Source: Apostichopus parvimensis
Lineage: Eukaryota > Echinodermata > Holothuroidea > Aspidochirotida > Stichopodidae
Direction of reading: 5' to 3'
DNA length: 64,000 nt
Assembly (NCBI GenBank): GCA_000934455.1
Contig: KN882225.1
Coordinates: 520,910-584,909 of the forward strand
The translations under genes and the position numbers were made by a program. Of this stretch, positions 10,400 to 22,984 are shown in pieces. The notes under the pieces were generated by a model. It saw only the letters and a program-made list of their open reading frames with translations. It was not told the origin of the DNA and searched no databases. Position 1 is the first letter of the stretch. Every line of letters starts with the position of its first letter.

Positions 10400-11590
10400 T
10401 TAATTGTCATTTCTTCTCGTCCAGGGCCCGACACAAAGTTTACAATTACATGTTTTTTATCATTAGATTAATTTCTTTTAAATAGGGCCTCAGGGACCAC
10501 CACGTAAGAGAATGCACAGGGACCCATGTCTTTTTTTTGCATGAGACTGAAATAAAATCTGTAACATTAATTTGAAAACGATTTCTGATGAAAGAAGAAA
10601 GCGCCAGGATAGACTAAATTGGAGGACCTCGACGAGGCCATTGAGGCTAAACGTCTTTTTTCAAAGGTGCCTAGAAAATTCGCCCTCAAGACAGCAGAAT
10701 CTTTGGCACTAGCTCCCGCCTTGTGGCAACTCCATGGACAGACTACGTATGGTAGGAGCAGGGAGTTAGGGAAACCACCCGGACTCAGCAAAATATCAGC
10801 ATAGTTAAGATTACAAAAAGGAGCAAGCGTCCACCGGAACTTTAGCCATCGCAAAAGCAACGCATTATTTGAGCTTGTATTACTCCGCATTTACCATACA
10901 GAAACAGAATCACGCGTCTACATACCTGACACTTGGTTATACGGAGTGTTAAGCGCTATTTCCAACCGAAGTAACCAGTTCAATGCATGAAGATCGTGTA
11001 ACTTATGACACATACCGTACTGCATTACTTGACTAAGCAAAAAAAAAATGCTTGGTCATACGGTTCAACTTCTTTTCTCCATCTAATCCATTGCAATGGT
11101 ATTAATCCAGTGCAATGCATTAAGATCACACCACTTTTAAAGAGTCTTAGTCTGCCTACAATACCTGCTCCTTTTTATCAAAGAAACTACAACAATAATG
11201 TAAATTCAATAAAGTTAATTCATGTTATAGATATAGTTTTATATTTTTCATAACCGACTACCAAAATACCAATGACTATTGCAAGAGTCCTATACAACAG
11301 CCAACGCCATACAAGAACAACCGGGCACTAGCCCATGTAACTGATTACAGGTAGGCCTATATGTGCTAACTTCAACAGGCTTCATCTGGGTTGGGAATAT
11401 CTGGAATTTAAAACCTAATCACTTCTCCTTTTTGTTTGTGGTGAAACAAAATAATGCACTATTACTTAAAAAGATATACACCCAATTAATTACCAGGCTA
11501 AGTCGATGCATTTCTCCTGCAAATAGGAAACAAACGATCGGGAGTAGTCTTCCGCGTAATTTCTCGATGTATCCTGCATAGCCCTGCACT
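10400..11590. other. No supported feature
   Basis: Several modest open frames (for example 10,619-10,804 plus, 10,567-10,890 minus) overlap each other. None has a motif or splice context that I recognise. Confidence 0.4.
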
Positions 11591-11594
11591 AGAT

Positions 11595-12345
11595 TTTTTA
11601 AATCTACACTAATGTAGATGTCAAGTTAGCGTAAGTCGGTATCTCGACAAAAATCAAAATTTTGTCGAGATGCCGAGTTAGGCGTAACATGTGAACTCGA
11701 CATTTGGACAAATTTTACCGACATGTTAAGTTAGCGAAAGTCGGTATCTCGACAAAAATCCAAATTTTGTCGAGATGCCGAGTTAGGTGTAACATGTCAA
11801 CTCGACATTTGGACAAATTTTACCGAGATGTCAAGTTAGCGTAAGTCGGTATCTCGACAAAAATCAAAATTTTGTCGAGATGCTGAGTTAGGTGTGACAT
11901 GGTAACTCGACATTTTGACAAATTTTACCGAGATGTCAAGTTAGCGTAAGTCGGTATCTCGACAAATTTCAAAATTTTGTCGAGATGCCAAGTTAGGTGT
12001 CACATGTCAACACTACATTTTGACAAATTTTACCGAGATGCTAAGTTAGCGAAAGTCGGTATCTCGACAAAAATCAAAATTTTGTCGAGATGCCGAGTTA
12101 GGTGTAACATGTCAACTCGCATTTTGACAAATTTTACCGAGATGTCAAGTTAGCGTAAGTCGGTATCTCCACAAATTTCAAAATTTTGTCGAGATGCCGA
12201 GTTAGGTGTAACATGTCAACTCGACATTTGGACAAATTTTACCGAGATGTCAAGTTAGCGTAAGTCGGTATCTCGACAAAAATTCAATATTTTGTCGAGA
12301 TGCCGTGTTATGCTAACATGTCAACTCTACATCTCGGATGTCACC
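11595..12345 (+). repeat. 105-bp tandem repeat, seven palindromic units
   Basis: The word AAGTTAGCG starts at 11,623, 11,728, 11,833, 11,938, 12,043, 12,147 and 12,252: a 105-bp period with one 104-bp step. Each unit holds an inverted repeat ATCTCGACAAAA / TTTTGTCGAGAT that can form a ~12-bp hairpin, followed by GCCGAGTTAGGTGTAACATG. Units differ by only a few bases, so the array is fairly young or homogenised. Confidence 0.9.
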
Positions 12346-12349
12346 TTAT

Positions 12350-13540
12350 GACCGCCGTATTTACATGTTATTCAGTATATCACGCCTTTTTGGCAGTAAT
12401 CACAAACACATTCTTGCTATATTTTTCAGAGACCCACAACTACAAATTGAATACGAGTTATCATTTGAAAAGCTTTGAAAGTCTCACACTCTTCAAAATG
12501 CGGCAGTATTTTATTTTAAATTTTATTCAATTTTTATCAACAGCGTAATGATATAGCTACATTCCATTTTTGACATCCAACATATTAAACATCACTTGTG
12601 TATTTAACGTTACTTGCTCTAGATGTAGTTTGCAATAATTTTCAGGAAAATTAATTTTATATATTTAATTATTGGAGAATAAAACCATTACCTTGATCCG
12701 GCACATGCATATGGCTTTCGCTGTGTGTACGTATTGTAATGCAGGCACTCTATTTTGGCCTTTATTACGGCACTTATGTCAGTTAATTTACAATTTTTAT
12801 TAAATTTGTAACATAAATTATATGTTTATGTATTGATTTTATATGATTGTTTGGGACTTGTTTGGGACTTGCTATTCTGTTTATTAAAGACTTGCATGTG
12901 TCTCGAGCATGAATGTATTACCCTGACAGTATAATACTTCCATGTCTCAGGTATGCATTTCTTAAATGGAATTATATTACTGACACAGGACAATCTTAGC
13001 TATTATATATTTGCATATTATTGTAGGTGCGTGAATTTTACAAACACCCCACGTAGATATGCCTATTTTTGAATAAGGCTTATTTCCTCAAGCGAGGGCA
13101 AAATTTGTAGTTGTAAGCATGCGCTCAGTTTATCCTTGTTATACATCATTTTCGACATAAGTGCAAACAAAGTAATATTCAGTTTACATATAGGATGCAA
13201 CTGAGGAAGATTTTATCTGAAATTACCATCAAGTTCTGTCCATGATTCGATAATAAGTGAAAAAGAAGGGGTGGGGCGGGCATTGGAAGAATACTGATGA
13301 TTGTGGACTGGAGATTGGAATTTGTGAATGCTCAAGTAATATAAACCTTCAAAGTTCAATAATCTTTCAAACTACTACATTTTTTAAATGTAATAATAGT
13401 AATAATAATCAGCAGTTATTTTCACGACGCTTAAGCGACCACAAATGTGGGAGAAACCCGGCCGCATTGCTTCCAAACGCCTATATATGCCAAATGTATA
13501 TATGTTTTGGACTTACGATTTACTTGTGATACTTTGCCAA
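12350..13540. other. AT-rich DNA, nothing recognised
   Basis: No supported coding, RNA or repeat feature. Confidence 0.45.
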
Positions 13541-14290
13541 GGTTGGGCATAATTTCTATATAAGCGTGGGTACAAGTCTTCGTCGCACGTAGTATTAATT
13601 TCTACTAAAAAGGCCCGTAAAAACTAAACAGTAATGAACGTCGGTTACCAATTATACACAATTTTAAACTAAGCTGATGGGTACAGCTTCTTCCTCGTTA
13701 TGATCCCCCACTACAATTTTCAGTTGATATATGTAATCAACATATAATATGTTAAATTAAAAGTAAGTATAGGTATCATCAAACTATATGAAATTGATCG
13801 CAGAGTCAATCAGGTGTAATAGATTTAGGGAAAGTAAATTGAGTGTGGGGTGAGGGGCTTCGAGTTCAAACACGTGTACTCCTTAAAAGTAGTCTGTAAT
13901 GTCCCCAAATTACGGCATGCTATAATTGCTGGAAGTTTTCCAAAATGTCCTTACCTGAAGGTGTTCACTCTCCATATTGTTCTCTGACATTATAAGCACA
14001 CGCAACAAGATGACTGAATGTCGGCCAGTGAGGTAAATTTCCTCCAAGGTGGTAATAAAACAGTTTAAGAATTTTAACCAAAGGTGACCATATTTTAATA
14101 TGTAGCACAATGGGGCCAATACATCATACTTTTAGCCTTCGAAATAGCCTAGTGTACTTGCATATAACAAGGTTTGAACCTAACTGGATACCAAAACTTC
14201 TCCCGTATGCAACACTTTCGAAACATAAATGAGGAGGCGGGGGGGGGGGTCTGGGGGTCGAAAAGAGGATTCAAGAAAGTATGTAATATC
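13540..14290 (+). repeat. Composite repeat block, copy A
   Basis: Starts with a CCAAGGTTGGGCATAATT / AAGCGTGGGTACAA word, contains the ~220-bp MITE, and ends with GTTTGAACCTAACTGG, CTTCTCCCGTA, a G run and AAGAAAGTATGTAAT. The same order recurs at 16,270-16,835, so the MITE sits inside a larger repeated unit. Confidence 0.55.
13902..14130 (+). mobile_element. ~220-bp MITE family, copy 1
   Basis: Shares the ordered words GCTATAATTGC, TTTCC, TTCACTCTCCA, TTGTTCTC, GACTGAATGTC, CAGTGAGGTAAATTTCCTCC and GGTGACCAT with four other copies. The left end is near GGCCCCAA-type sequence and the right end near GGGGCCAATAC, suggesting short inverted GGCC-containing ends. Non-coding. Confidence 0.7.
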
Positions 14291-15040
14291 AGGGGCGTAT
14301 CCAGGATTTTCTAACCCGGGGGGCGCGAATAACTATCTAAGCGGAGCGTGACCATCGGTTGGCGGGCAGCGTACAAGAAAATTTCGGGTTTTGATACCCC
14401 CCAGATCACCGGAAATGGCACTTCTCGGGCTTGAAATGACCAACCAAATGTACACTTTTGCCTGAGAACCAAGAATTTCCCAATAGTTTTTTTTCATCCA
14501 TAACCTTTTTGAAGATTGTCACCAGTCACACATCCTGTTCGACCTCATTGCATCTCCTGTGGATCATTGCTTTTTGTAGGTGATTCTACGTCGCGGCCCA
14601 CAATACTCGTAAGCACCATTTTTCAAGGTTTTAAGCCCATTATTTGTTCAGAATTTTAAAATTCACAATTCTCGTGAATAAATTCACTTCAAAAATACCC
14701 ATAATGTTGCAAAAAATTTCATCTATGGACACCAATATAGAAAAACCTCCTTCAACCCCTAACAGACCGGTCAAAATTGCACGAGTAGAGAGAAGTATGA
14801 TGAACAATGGTGGTCAGGGAATTTTCGAAAATTCAGACACAGTTAATTTATTGGTGTACAAATATTAAACCTCTTATAACGGCTACTATAAAACTTCGTT
14901 GAAGGAAATTAAAATATACCAGATATTTCCGGAACCGTGCACTACGCACATCTACAGTTTTGAGGCTGTTCATCCCGGAACGCAATTTTCATGCTCACTT
15001 ATATGATGTGATATCTGCAGTTTGCTTTAAAAATTCGAAT
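14288..15040 (+). mobile_element. CAGGGGCGTA-ended repeat, copy 2
   Basis: Begins CAGGGGCGTATCCAGG, followed by ACTATCTAAGCGGAGCG, a TTGGCGGGCAGCGTAC block and a long unique body shared in reverse with 3680-4960. It lacks the 550-bp insertion present in copy 1 and so provides the empty site. Non-coding. Confidence 0.65.
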
Positions 15041-15101
15041 AATTGAAATGAGACTGAAATAAATAACTATTGTCTGTTTATTGTGCAATGCTCCACCAGT
15101 G

Positions 15102-15320
15102 GCGTAACGATGAGCCTGGGGGCTCCTGGCCCAAAGGGGCCTCCTATCAGGAGGCTTAGCAAGGGCGTCCGCATAAATGTAGTACAAGGGGGGGGGGGTC
15201 AGTAGGTCATATAGGTGTAACACACTACTTGATACTATCTAAGCGGAGCGCCACCATCAGTTGGCGCGGAGCGTACTCCTAGATCGTCGGAAAAGACACT
15301 TCCCGTTCAAGGAGCATTTA
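15102..15320 (+). repeat. CAGTGGCGTAACG-started repeat with CTAAGCGGAGCG block
   Basis: Begins CAGTGGCGTAACGATGAGCC, has a G run near 15,187 and then ACTATCTAAGCGGAGCGCCA. This looks like two short repeats abutted. Limits are approximate. Confidence 0.5.
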
Positions 15321-15989
15321 CACATCGGTTATTTTGAGGTCTCATGTCTTACAATTTTGACCTTCAATAATTTCAGTAATGCATTATGGTTCAGTATGCA
15401 ATGAACATAACTAGAGAACTGTTGGTTGGGGGAAATCATTGAAATGTCAAATGCTTACTTTTTTTTCCAGGGGTGGGGAAGTGCCCCCCCCTACTCTATG
15501 GAGTATAATGGAGACTACTGTACAAATACAGTTATCAAACCTACGCATATGGCCCATAGGAGCCAATAGGAGTTGCGCACAGTTTCAGGTTCATTACACA
15601 CTGAAGGCTTCGATTCTCTATCTGCCTTCAGTTTAGGGAAGATCTTGGGATTTTCATCCCTAGATATCGCTAGATATTGCTAGATGTCCATACAGTACAG
15701 TGCCCTTTGGATTTTTCGGGGCCTGATGTTGGGAAATTGCAAAGTCGGGAGTGGTCACACTCCATGTAGGTCAGTGTACGGCCTCTATAGCCGTCACTAA
15801 TACACAACCCAATCACTTGTTATCGATGAAGTGGTGTGTTGCCGGATTTTGTCAAGAGGTCTTGGTACTACGGGCGAAGGTCTTTAATTAAGTTTCGTAA
15901 CTCATCGGGAAGCGATGAGAGGGGTGGGGCGTAGGGTTGTGGGCGCGCGTTTTCATGCAGATGGGAACAATCTCAAGAAGTGGTGGGTG

Positions 15990-16150
15990 CGTCCTTTTCT
16001 CCTTTTTTCTCTTTCTTTTCCCTTCTTTTCCCTTCCTTCCTCTTCTTCCTCCTCTTTCCCCCTCTTTTTCCCTTTTTTCTTCTCTTTTTCTTCTCCTCTT
16101 TTTCTTACCCGGGGGGCGCGCGCCCCCAACGCCCCCCCTGGATACGCGCC
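15990..16150 (+). repeat. Polypyrimidine tract plus GGGGGGCGCGCGCCCCC repeat end
   Basis: A ~120-bp TTC/CCT tract ends in a GC-rich palindrome and CCCTGGATACGCGCC, the reverse complement of a common repeat terminus (GGCGCGTATCCAGG). It yields phenylalanine/serine-rich spurious frames. Confidence 0.55.
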
Positions 16151-16400
16151 TATATATAGGCTTCTTGAATGGTGCAGTCCTAAAGGGTCTACTCGTTTGT
16201 ATTGGGTTTTAATGCCTTCTAAATCGCTTAATTTTCAAACAGTTTCTGTGAAGACTATATATACTATTTCAGTCATACTTTCCCAAGCGTGGGCACAATT
16301 CCCCTAAGCGTGGGCACAATAAAGTTACTGTCACACATATGCATGTTAACCAATATGTATATGTGTAGTGTACGCGGCTGCGTGCCGTACATATGTTGTC
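16150..16400 (+). repeat. Direct duplication, first copy
   Basis: Shares TATATAGGCTT, AATGCCTTC, a twice-repeated AAGCGTGGGCACAA word and GTACGCGGCTGCGTGC with 16,845-17,090. Divergence is moderate. Confidence 0.65.
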
Positions 16401-16448
16401 TATGCATATATGTTAATCGTACATATGTCTGTATCTGTGGACTGTATT

Positions 16449-16672
16449 GGCCGCAAATTAAACAAGCTATAATTGCTTGCAGTTTGAAAAAAATACTTTC
16501 CTTGGAGGTCTTCACTCTCCAAATTGTTCTCAGACATTCTAAATGAACACAAAAGATGACTGAATGTCCAGTGAGGTAATTTTCCTCCAACGAGGTAATA
16601 TAAACAGTTTGAGAATATGGACCAGGGGTGACCATTTTGAATATCTGGCATATATGGGCCAATACAGCACAC
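16449..16672 (+). mobile_element. ~220-bp MITE family, copy 2
   Basis: Same order of words as copy 1, same orientation, starting GGCCGCAAATTAA and ending GGGCCAATACAGCA. Confidence 0.7.
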
Positions 16673-16844
16673 TTTAATCCTTCTACATAACCTATATTAG
16701 TTGCATATAAAAAGTTTGAACCTATAACTGGACACCCAAACTTCTCCCGTAGCAACGTTAACACCTTCGAAAAATAAATGGGTGAGGGTGGGGGGGGGGT
16801 CGGAGTGTTTGAAAGAGAATATAAGAAAGTATATCATATATAGG

Positions 16845-17090
16845 CTTTTGTCTCACTTGCATTTTCCTCAAAGGGCCTTCTCGTTTGTACATGGTGTAAT
16901 GCCTTCCAAACTGTTAAATTTTAGAACAGTTTTTATGACAACTAGCCTAATATATTTCAATCATACTTTCCCAAGCGTGGGCACAATTCCCTAAGCGTGG
17001 GCACAACTTACGGATAATATGTGTATATGTGTGTGCAGTGTACGCGGCTGCGTGCAGTATACGTTGTCTATGTATATTTTAATCTTTACG
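16845..17090 (+). repeat. Direct duplication, second copy
   Basis: About 690 bp downstream of the first copy. The CCAAGCGTGGGCACAATTCC word is again doubled in tandem and followed by GTACGCGGCTGCGTGC. Confidence 0.65.
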
Positions 17091-17540
17091 TTTGTATCTA
17101 GCCGGTAAGCAATAGTTGTTTTTCATTCTATATTAATCTTCGTGGCATTGTTCCACTAATTTTGAGGTGAATGTTTGTAAAACTTTTCCATTTTGAATTC
17201 AGAGTTCAATAACATTTATTTACAATAGAAAATTAAGAATAGAAATGAATGTGGAACACATTTCTGGCGTCAACATGTGTCATTTATTTACACTTCTTTT
17301 CCATCGCTAAAACAGAAACATTTTCAGCAATGAGTAAGAGAGGAAAGGGAGAGCAACTGAATCGTAATTAAGTTGTCGTATTCCTGCAGTAAAGAGTGCA
17401 AATTTATGAATATATACTTTTGCCTCGTAAAACTTGTTTGGTAAAGTATGTTCTTTACTTTGAATCTTTTACTTGCAATTGTTTAGATTTTACACCCCAA
17501 TTCAAAAACAGTATATCCCACTCCAAAGGTTTGCTGTTTT

Positions 17541-17745
17541 GGCCCCTAATATGCTGGGAATTCAAATATGGTCACCTTTGATAACAAATATATATTGTAT
17601 TTGTATTACCACCCTGGAGGAAATTTACATTCAGTCATTTTATGTTGTTAATTTACAAAGTATGAGAAGAATTTGGAAAGTCAAGACCTCCGGGAAGTTA
17701 ATTTTTGTAAACTTCTGGCAATGATATCGTGCTATAACTTGTGGC
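17541..17745 (-). mobile_element. ~220-bp MITE family, copy 3
   Basis: Reverse orientation. TTCAAATATGGTCACCTTTG, ACCACCCTGGAGGAAATTTA and GTGCTATAACTTGTGGCC mark it. It is shorter through small deletions. Confidence 0.65.
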
Positions 17746-17749
17746 CTAT

Positions 17750-18773
17750 GCAGACTACCTTTAATCCATATAGCCACCGACAAATTGCTCAACGGGCAAG
17801 TACTAGCTTTGAAGTAATGTTTTCAGGATCACCGCCCTAAAAGTGTGTTACATGTGCACATAATGGTAGCAGTGCTATACATATGAGCTGTTAATTTTAC
17901 CCTAAAACTGTGGCTTTCTAGGCATTAACCCATCATTTCATGCTCACGACCCGGCCTATAGCCAGATTGTTTAAGAAGGGAGTTACAACTCCCTGATTTA
18001 ACTAGTAATTAGGTAGGAGGCACATTTTCCTTTTGGAAATTTGACAGTTCATATACTCCCATAATGGGGTATAAGAGAATGTATAGCAAAGGCTGATACG
18101 TGTGCGAAAATTATGAAAGGAGAAAACAACCTCCCCGTGAGAAAAGAAAACAAGAAACAAGAAGAAATCAGCCGCTAATTCAGGAAGAGTTACTTGCAAA
18201 CATTGTATAGTATTAGTCAGCCATACATTTCGTACGCTATTTGCGGTCACATTATTAACCCTCCTGTTGTCATGTTAGCAGCTTTGACCGCGTTTGAAAA
18301 CAAGCGCGTTTTTTTCATGCTGGTTTTGCTGTCGTTTGATTGGAGGATGAACAGATCAGGGAGGTCTAAAATATCACCTCCCTGATGAACAGATCAGTGT
18401 TGTACATTGCGGTTTCAAATTCTCTACAATAAACCAATTGGATGCATTGTTCTGTTTGATACAGTATAAGGCAGGCCGTATCGTGTATTTTCATTGTTGT
18501 ATCTGCATATGCATCAAGCAGATAAACCAAACACGTACCATACTAAGTGGACATAAATAATTATAATATATAATAAAAAACGTCAGGCCAACTTACTTTA
18601 ACACATAAATAATTATACATAAAAAAGTTAGACAGGCAGATGAGGAGACCCGTGTATGTGTTTTCTCATCTGTTTTCTCATGATTCCAGCGGTAGTGATA
18701 AGAATATCGATCATCCATGCCAGAGCGCCAAACTTCTTTGTGAGGGCGTGCCGTTTGTTGAGGTATTATGGAT
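17750..18773. other. No supported feature
   Basis: AT-rich DNA with small frames only. A GGGAGGT / CACCTCCCTGATGAAC pair near 18,360-18,385 is too short to interpret. Confidence 0.4.
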
Positions 18774-18781
18774 GCCCGCAA

Positions 18782-20150
18782 GCGAATTTTTTTTTCCCAA
18801 ACAGGTTTGCAATTCTGTGTAAAAAGTCGCTCATGATTGGTCAGAAAAGTTACGTCATAACAATGGAAAACTTCACTTCGAGGTTATCAAAATGTCTACA
18901 TCCATTCGTTGCAACGAAGATATACCCGTTCAAAATTACCCGCAGCTTTTCGTAAATATATGTAGATGTGTTTGGAATTGGTTTAGACATATTGAGCACA
19001 CTAGTATTGTATGATCTACTTTGATCGAAGATTTCTGTGAAGGCATTAATCGATAACATCGCACAGTCACGGAAAGTTTCGTACAGGGGTACATAACACA
19101 TACGCTGTAGGCCTATATGTATTAAAACTGTGTATAGTAAAGGCTTCATAATTGACGCACCCCGTAATTGACGCACCTTCAATTATTACTAGCAACGATA
19201 CAGCAGGCCACTTAAACTTTTTGCAGTCAAGCAGAATTACATATTTCATGAGTTTGAATCCATTTCAGCTATATTTGCTGACCAAATTGTGGTACTTTTT
19301 AAGCTTTTAACACCCACACCCTAGTTTTGTACGTTTTTGGGAATTTGGAAATCTTACACCCTTAAAATAACCAGCATTACCTCAATATGATAACACTACT
19401 CTCTGGGACCTCACCTGTCTGAGCTTAGAGGCTCAGAGCATAGCAAACAGCATCTAAAGTCAATGGATGTATACTAAGGCCTACACTTCAGTTAACTTAT
19501 CGACGAATGTGTCAATTTAGGGGTATGAAAGAACTTGACACGGCAGACATTTTGTGGTCAAATTCTGCTCAATTGTACGGTGCAAAAGCACAGAACCTTA
19601 AATATTTTGAGATCATAACATTTCTGAGGAACTACTCATATGAAAAACACATACAGTTGAGTGATTTGGTTTTTTCCTTCATGGACATCGTAGATCAAAT
19701 CCTTAAGTGCGTCAATTATGAGCCCACCATGCTACAGTACACAGTGCAGTGACGGAAATATATCATACTGTACAGTATACTGTTTTGCGTATATTCATTC
19801 AAGACTGTACTCGCGTCGTGAAGTTGATTTTGGTGTAGGCCTACCCATTCCACGAAACCAATTCGGATTTCAATAGAACGGCTGACGAATCTTGGATGAC
19901 GTAAACACGAACCCGATAGAATGTAGCGTATATATCACAGGTAAGGTCAACATGTTAACCAAGCATTAAAAGTAAAGTTAGGGCGTTTGCAGGGAAACCG
20001 CGTAACAAGACTTTATTAAGTGTCAGTGTGTAACTCAGTGTATGCCTTCGAACTTGCAAGCGATGGTCATTATTGATGCTGACGTCACGAGCAATCTGAT
20101 TGGCTGAAAACTCCGTAATTGCAAACCTGTTTGGGAAAAAAAAATTCGCG
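18782..20150. mobile_element. 1.37-kb TIR element, perfect 8-bp duplication GCCCGCAA
   Basis: Inverted ends share GCGAATTTTTTTTTCCC and then AAACAGGTTTGCAATT without mismatch. GCCCGCAA flanks both sides (18,774-18,781 and 20,151-20,158). The 8-bp duplication suits hAT-type insertion. No transposase is seen, so it is non-autonomous. It contains a smaller TIR element at 19,142-19,725. The near-identity of the TIRs suggests a fairly recent insertion. Confidence 0.8.
19142..19725. mobile_element. MITE with CATAATTGACGCAC ends, nested
   Basis: The left end is GGCTTCATAATTGACGCAC. The right end, reverse complemented, is GGGCTCATAATTGACGCAC. The left side repeats the TAATTGACGCACC word once more 15 bp inside. 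No coding sequence. The target duplication is not clear. Confidence 0.6.
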
Positions 20151-20379
20151 GCCCGCAACGTGAATTACGTAACTAACCAAAATGAGCAACCACGATAAAA
20201 TTTGCTGATACTTTCATAGAATTAGCTTGAGGAGTTTTGTTGGTTTGACGGCTGCATATATGTATATGTTATGACTGAACAAAGTATGAGAAATACATTG
20301 TGAGGTACATGTGGTAGTATGTATGTGAAGGCCATGCACATTGACGTTTAAAGATATATGCTGTATTAGAAAAATGTCA

Positions 20380-20571
20380 GATATTCAAATATGGTCACCT
20401 TTGGTCAAATCCATTACCTTTTTTTCTATTACCACCCTGAAGGAAATTTACCTCACTGGACATTCAGTCATCTTGTGTGTCCATTTACTAGAATGTGATG
20501 AGAACAATTTGAAGAGTTAAAACCTCTCTTTTTGAAAACTTCTAGCAAGTACTTTAGCATGCTATAATTAC
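20380..20571 (-). mobile_element. ~220-bp MITE family, copy 4
   Basis: Reverse orientation. Retains TTCAAATATGGTCACC, ACCACCCTGAAGGAAA, CTCACTGGACATTCAG and GCATGCTATAATTA. Confidence 0.65.
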
Positions 20572-20599
20572 AGACGAACATATAATGAACAATAGGCAG

Positions 20600-21690
20600 C
20601 TGATTGTCTGGGTAAAAATTACCCGTGGGTACAAATTTGTTGTAATCATACCGTAATCACGTTCTGTGTATTATTTGAAATTTCCGACGTTTAAGTTAAT
20701 ATTAAGCCTAATCATCTCTTAAATTCCGAATCTTTATTGAGTCAACGTAAGCGAAGTGTGCAAGTTGATGTAATCATGCTGTACTGACACTCGTGGTGTG
20801 TGTATGCTCTGGAATTTCTGACGCGTAAGTGAAACGTAATCTTCCCGTAAATTCAGAATTAAGTGGAGAATACATTCAACGTAAACGCAATGCGTAAGTT
20901 GGTGTAATCATGCTGTAATCACGGTGGTGTGCATGCTTCGGAATTTCCGACGTGTATATCCTAAACATGCCGTAGCCTACTGTTCCTGTTTCAGGTGGAC
21001 GAAAATATTCATATATGTTTAATACGAACAAACACAGCATAATGTCATCTTCGTATAAATAGTATTAAGCATGACAAGTCCATGTAAACTTGACGTTTAA
21101 GGATTTCGTAATCAAGACGTAAACACTGAAATTAGCGTATTTGAGTATTTGTAAGTTAATTGTAAATATACAGTAAATTTTTAACTGCACTCGTTTCAGC
21201 CAACGTAAATGTTTAAATTTTGTTCATGAGATGCAGTCACAGGGTAATATCATTATCGAGAAGATTGACATGAGAATGGAGTCCAGTGTTCTATTTTATG
21301 GTACAATCAACGTTAACATGGTGCTTAAATTTGGCGTAAGTTTGTTGTAAACGCGTTGTATCTATGCTACGAGTTTCCGATGTGTAAGATAATCGTAATC
21401 CTGTCGTAAATTTCTTCGTGGCGAGCTTAAGGTCAACGTAAACGAGGAGAAGAAATAAGTTTTAATAAATACGAAAGTAATTATTAACTTCCGATATGTA
21501 AGTTGTCATAAACGTAACGGAAATCGGTTGTTCCGTGTTTACATTGTTTACGGATGCGTAATCACATCGTAAACGCGTTGTTCCAAAATGTACGGGTTTC
21601 CTCTGTTTAAGGTGACCGTAAGCAAGACGTAAACATCCAAGGACTGTGCTTACGATAACTTAAATGCGTGTCTTTTCCCCGTGTAACCTA
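20600..21690 (+). repeat. Degenerate ~130-bp array rich in CGTAA
   Basis: Blocks AAGTTGGTGTAATCATGCTG, TAATCACG, then GAATTTCCGACG recur near 20,635, 20,765 and 20,895, and in weaker form near 21,340 and 21,490. I count roughly 19 CGTAA words on the plus strand and only about two TTACG words. That strand bias is far above chance for a 5-mer. No coding frame. Confidence 0.6.
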
Positions 21691-21699
21691 TGACATCAT

Positions 21700-22980
21700 A
21701 GGTCAGTGGGACACAAACTCGCAATGATGGGCACCTAGCATCCATTATATTTGAACTTCACTGGACTTACATCTACCAGTTGGGGCTGTGACACACTTTT
21801 TGACCACACCCAGACACACATGCATGCACCCACACACTCATAAATATGCCGTCATGTCAACAAACGATGTGCGTTTCGAATTATCCACAGAACGATAACC
21901 AGTGAACATTTCAATCAGTTAAATGGTAATGGACACTACAACGACGCAATAACGAATATGAAACATAGAACTATATAATTTCTTTGAAAACAATAAACTT
22001 TTATATGCTATGCACAGTAACCAGCTTTGGCCCTGTAACGTAGTAAGTGTGCTATATTAAAGTTTATAACCAACAGAATAATGTGGAAGAAGAGTAGATT
22101 ACCATACGAAGTTGTAACAAAAAATCATCATGTGTTCAGAGAATCTGTGATAAAGAAGAAACTTATTTCCTGTACAATGAAACCGCCATGATCCACACCA
22201 CTCCTGCAGTGTTCTCCTGCATCCAGTCTTGGAGTAACTTTATATCTGTGACGTAATTTATTGTTCATAGCCATGTCACAGCCTGCAGATAAGTAAATGG
22301 TAAATATTAAGGATACATGTTATTGGAAAGTTGACAGGTAAAACATATTGAAGAACACAAAAGGCAAAATGAATGATGTTGTTTCCTATTATTATGATGC
22401 TCAATCTTTATGGGCATATTTTATTCCAAAGTATATTGTTTCCACCTGACATGACTATTTGCTGTAGAAGCTTATTATATATACCATGGTCTATGGACCA
22501 TGGGATATCAGTGTTTTATTATTGTGTGGGGCTTAATGAGAAAATGTTAAATGTTATTGATTCATCAACAGTTCACCCAATTCTCCTTCAAACATAGAAC
22601 AATGATGATATTGGTACGGAGTTTCTATTTTCTCAAGATAGTGTTACAACTCATTAATATGCGTGATAGGCAAAGCGTAATATATTTGACCCATTATATG
22701 CTCCTAAACACAAAGTCTCAAATCAATGTAGTGGATTAATGTCTTACGTGACACATACGTAAGCCGTCGGCGAATGGTCCCTGTCGTTTGGTGATATCAT
22801 GCATTCTAATTCGTAGGCCCTCTTAATTAATGATCTTGAAATGCAAACGTAGGGCAGTGAGACATGTTGGTACGAAGCGTCTATGTACTGATGACTTTAA
22901 AAATATTACTTCTCATTATTATGCATGGTGGGCAGGGACTAATATCTTTCATTGAAAAAAAAACACTCGCAAACACAATA
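21700..22980. other. No supported gene
   Basis: A reversed fragment of the AGGTCA-family head (GTGTGACAC.., CACACACTC) lies near 21,785-21,850. The rest is unremarkable AT-rich DNA. Confidence 0.4.
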
Positions 22981-22984
22981 ATTA

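Noticed and set aside
15915-16307. 130-aa plus-strand frame rich in Ser/Phe
   Set aside because: It translates a polypyrimidine tract and a GC palindrome at a repeat end.
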